From Hymenobacter norwichensis DSM 15439 (GTDB lineage: Bacteria; Bacteroidota; Bacteroidia; Cytophagales; Hymenobacteraceae), in NCBI RefSeq assembly GCF_000420705.1, contig NZ_ATVL01000007.1, positions 806,001 through 870,000 of the forward strand: a stretch of 64,000 bases of DNA, given 5' to 3'. The notes under the pieces are model-generated. The model worked only from the letters and a program-made list of their open reading frames with translations. It was not told where the DNA came from and did no database searches. The position numbers were made by a program, and so were the translations under genes. This document shows, piece by piece, positions 62,368 through 64,000 of this stretch. Numbering within the stretch: position 1 is the first letter of the stretch; every line of letters begins with the position of its first letter.

Positions 62368-62666
62368 GGAATAGGGTAGTAAAAAGTGGAAGGATGTACG
62401 GCGCAGAGGCAAGCCTCTTTCTTTTCAGAGCCAAAGACTTACTGGAAAGTTGCAAGCCAATAAGTGGATTTTTACACACCTATTCTCAGGCCCTTACAAA
62501 CCACGGTAGCATCACCCAAAGTTGCTTTGCGTGTTGTTATGAACTACTGGCTTTCTGGTAGCAAAAAGCTGCCGAGCCGATTCCATCTTAAGTCGGATAA
62601 ACGCCGGAAAATGGGCTGCCACTAAGAAGCCGGCTGCGGTTCATGACAGTATAAGCAGGCGCTTAT
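62368..62666. other. Intergenic stretch with no recognised feature
   Basis: About 300 bases between the LVIVD gene and the KTSC gene, both on the minus strand. I see no conserved frame, hairpin or repeat; it probably holds the LVIVD operon promoter. Confidence 0.4.
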
Positions 62667-62885
62667 CTACTTGCGAATCTGCTCCCGTGCGTAGCCACCC
62701 CGCTCTACCACCTGCTCTACGAACATGGCCTTCCCGGGCACTGCCAGCAAGGCTTGGTACATCGGTTCAGGAACTCCGGTATAGCGCACGATGCTGCCGT
62801 TGCGCCACTCTATTTCCAGCACCAAAGTAGTGTCGTCGTAGCCAACGGCTTTCAAGGAAGTAGAACGGACTGGTCGGCGCTGCAT
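62667..62885 (-). CDS. KTSC-domain protein
   Basis: A 72-residue protein that is one KTSC domain: VRSTSLKAVGYDDTTLVLEI, NGSIVRYTGVPEPMYQALL and GGYAREQIRK. The domain also occurs at the C-terminus of some lysyl-tRNA synthetases, hence the name, but the free form has no known function. The usual Tyr-rich GxVYxYxGVP core is kept except for one change (IVRYTGVP). It lies 93 bases upstream of nothing on its own strand and is probably its own unit. Confidence 0.83.
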   Translation of the reverse strand: MQRRPVRSTSLKAVGYDDTTLVLEIEWRNGSIVRYTGVPEPMYQALLAVPGKAMFVEQVVERGGYAREQIRK

Positions 62886-62978
62886 ATAATTGATAGTAAG
62901 AGGTATAGTAACGTATTAAGTAATTGTAGTAATAAGAGGTAACCTCTTCTGCGGCTTGAATTCGCCGGCGTTGGTGAC

Positions 62979-63602
62979 TTACTTGGAGGCCACCTTCTTT
63001 TTCTTGCCGGCTACTGGGGCGGCTACCTTGCTGGGGTTGTCGGCCAGAAACTTACCCCAGCTTTTGCCCCCGGCTTTGGCGTTGTTGCCTTTCTGGTAAT
63101 GGTGGCACAAGGCCACGGCCAGCGCATCGGTAGCATCCAGGAACTTAGACGCCTCGGCAATGGGCGGCAGCGTGAGCGTCTGGCGCAGCATGTGGGCTAC
63201 CTGCTCCTTGGTGGCCGTACCCGTGCCCGTCACCGACTGCTTCACTTTGGTAGGCGCGTATTCCACGTACGGAATCTGGCGGGAGAGGCAGGCGGCAATG
63301 GCCATGCCCTGCGCCCGGCCCAGTTTCAGCATACTCTGCACGTTTACGCCGTAGAAAGGCGCTTCAATGGCCAATTCGTCGGGCAGAAACTCGTCAATCA
63401 GCTCCAGCATCCGCTCGAATATCTTCTTCAGCTTGAGGGCGTGGTTGGAGCCCATCTTCTGCATGTCAATCACATCATAGCGCAGCACCTTCACACGCTG
63501 GCCCTGCACCTCAATCAGGGCATAGCCCATAATGTTGGTGCCAGGGTCGACGCCCATAATAATCTTGGGTAGTAAATCGGTGGGAGCGAGGGGCAGAATC
63601 AT
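62979..63602 (-). CDS. ruvC: Holliday junction resolvase
   Basis: A 207-residue nuclease that cuts Holliday junctions with RuvAB. The acidic metal residues are seen in IIMGVDPGTNIMGYALIEV, ELAIEAPFYGVNVQSMLKLG and LDATDALAVALCHHY. The C-terminal Lys-rich tail (GKKKKVASK) is an extension beyond the usual 170-180 residues. ATG 63602 (MILPLAPTD) is used, but ATG at 63557 in front of MGVDPG would be closer to the common length. It is divergent from the next gene. Confidence 0.94.
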   Translation of the reverse strand: MILPLAPTDLLPKIIMGVDPGTNIMGYALIEVQGQRVKVLRYDVIDMQKMGSNHALKLKKIFERMLELIDEFLPDELAIEAPFYGVNVQSMLKLGRAQGMAIAACLSRQIPYVEYAPTKVKQSVTGTGTATKEQVAHMLRQTLTLPPIAEASKFLDATDALAVALCHHYQKGNNAKAGGKSWGKFLADNPSKVAAPVAGKKKKVASK

Positions 63603-63729
63603 TCGGGGGGATCAAATAGTGATTAGCAAGTAGGTAGACTGCCGCTGCGGTTGGTAGCAGTGAAATGCCAACACATATGCAAATAGTGTAGGTAACTTGC
63701 CGACGCTAACCGCTTTTGTTGCTGTCATC

Positions 63730-64000
63730 TTGCCCGACCACCTTTCACAAAAATACGCTGAAAAGCCGGAACGCACCACGCGCCGCAAGTGGCTAGTGGT
63801 AGGGGGCAAGCTCCTGATAACCCTGCTCACGCTAGGGCTGCTCTGGCATTCGGTGGTGGCCGACGCAGCTACGGCGGCGGCTTGGCGGCGACTCCTCACG
63901 TCCACGCTTACCGGCGAGGGCCGTACGCCGGTGCTGCTGGCCCTAGCGCTGGTGCCCGTGAACTGGGGCGTGGAAGCTTGGAAGTGGTGGCGGCTGGCTC
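63730..64000 (+). CDS. Lysylphosphatidylglycerol synthase-like transmembrane protein, N-terminal part
   Basis: A partial frame running off the right edge. After LPDHLSQKYAEKPERTTRRK come a first membrane helix (WLVVGGKLLITLLTLGLLW) and a second that leads into VPVNWGVEAWKWWRLA, a pattern typical of the flippase/LPG-synthase transmembrane (UPF0104-type) family. The start is uncertain: no ATG is in frame, so TTG at 63730 is assumed, with TTG at 63697 an alternative. No ribosome site is evident. Function cannot be given beyond a multi-pass inner-membrane protein. Confidence 0.6.
   Translation, partial: MPDHLSQKYAEKPERTTRRKWLVVGGKLLITLLTLGLLWHSVVADAATAAAWRRLLTSTLTGEGRTPVLLALALVPVNWGVEAWKWWRLA

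Overview
The window looks like a chromosomal segment of a Hymenobacter-like member of the Bacteroidota. The support is a GC-rich sequence, SusC/SusD pairs, FecI/FecR-type signalling, DUF4369-thioredoxin proteins, many Sec or lipoprotein signals, a BLUF photosensor and a spore-photoproduct-lyase-like radical SAM enzyme. The genus is inferred from gene style, not from a marker gene. I see no phage, transposase, CRISPR array, rRNA or tRNA.

Layout. At 1-2.4 kb a minus-strand cassette holds an ECF sigma factor, a FecR anti-sigma and the start of an STN-containing TonB-dependent receptor. A GH28 polygalacturonase follows at 2.5-4.2 kb, then a decayed patch with an HPP-family gene broken by two G-run deletions. 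From 5 to 24 kb lie mostly single housekeeping or accessory genes: two pectin-satellite-type genes (GH43, ThuA), a DUF4369-thioredoxin protein, an NmrA oxidoreductase, BLUF, PAP2 phosphatase, methyltransferases, a Kv-type channel with a zinc ribbon, CtlX, an SDR, Mqo, the SPL-like enzyme, a GNAT, MscS and PncA.

The core is 24.3-51.8 kb, a polysaccharide utilisation locus for pectin and homogalacturonan with its full catabolic pathway. SusC/SusD import oligosaccharides. GH28, a CE8-PL10 fusion and a GH105-DUF4350 fusion demethylate and cut them. KdgF, KduI and KduD convert unsaturated uronate to 2-keto-3-deoxygluconate (KDG). ExuT, UxaC, UxaB and UxaA bring saturated galacturonate to the same KDG. 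KdgK and Eda then give pyruvate and glyceraldehyde 3-phosphate, and a fructose-1,6-bisphosphatase allows gluconeogenesis. A Tat-exported Gfo/Idh oxidoreductase and an aldehyde dehydrogenase end the run. A LacI-type regulator sits in the middle, and a near-identical AACGTT-based operator is found before both susC and kduD. Intrinsic terminators at 29.2, 33.1, 43.7 and 51.8 kb divide the region into transcription units.

From 51.8 to 64 kb come a 2H phosphoesterase, HutI, a second sigma cassette (ECF sigma, a predicted protein spanning both membranes with an outer-membrane barrel, and a lipoprotein), a tightly coupled five-gene operon (PhzF, DoxX-like, DUF2071, a membrane-anchored methyltransferase and a small membrane protein), an LVIVD-repeat lipoprotein overlapping an outer-membrane protein gene, a KTSC protein, RuvC, and the start of a lysylphosphatidylglycerol-synthase-like membrane protein.
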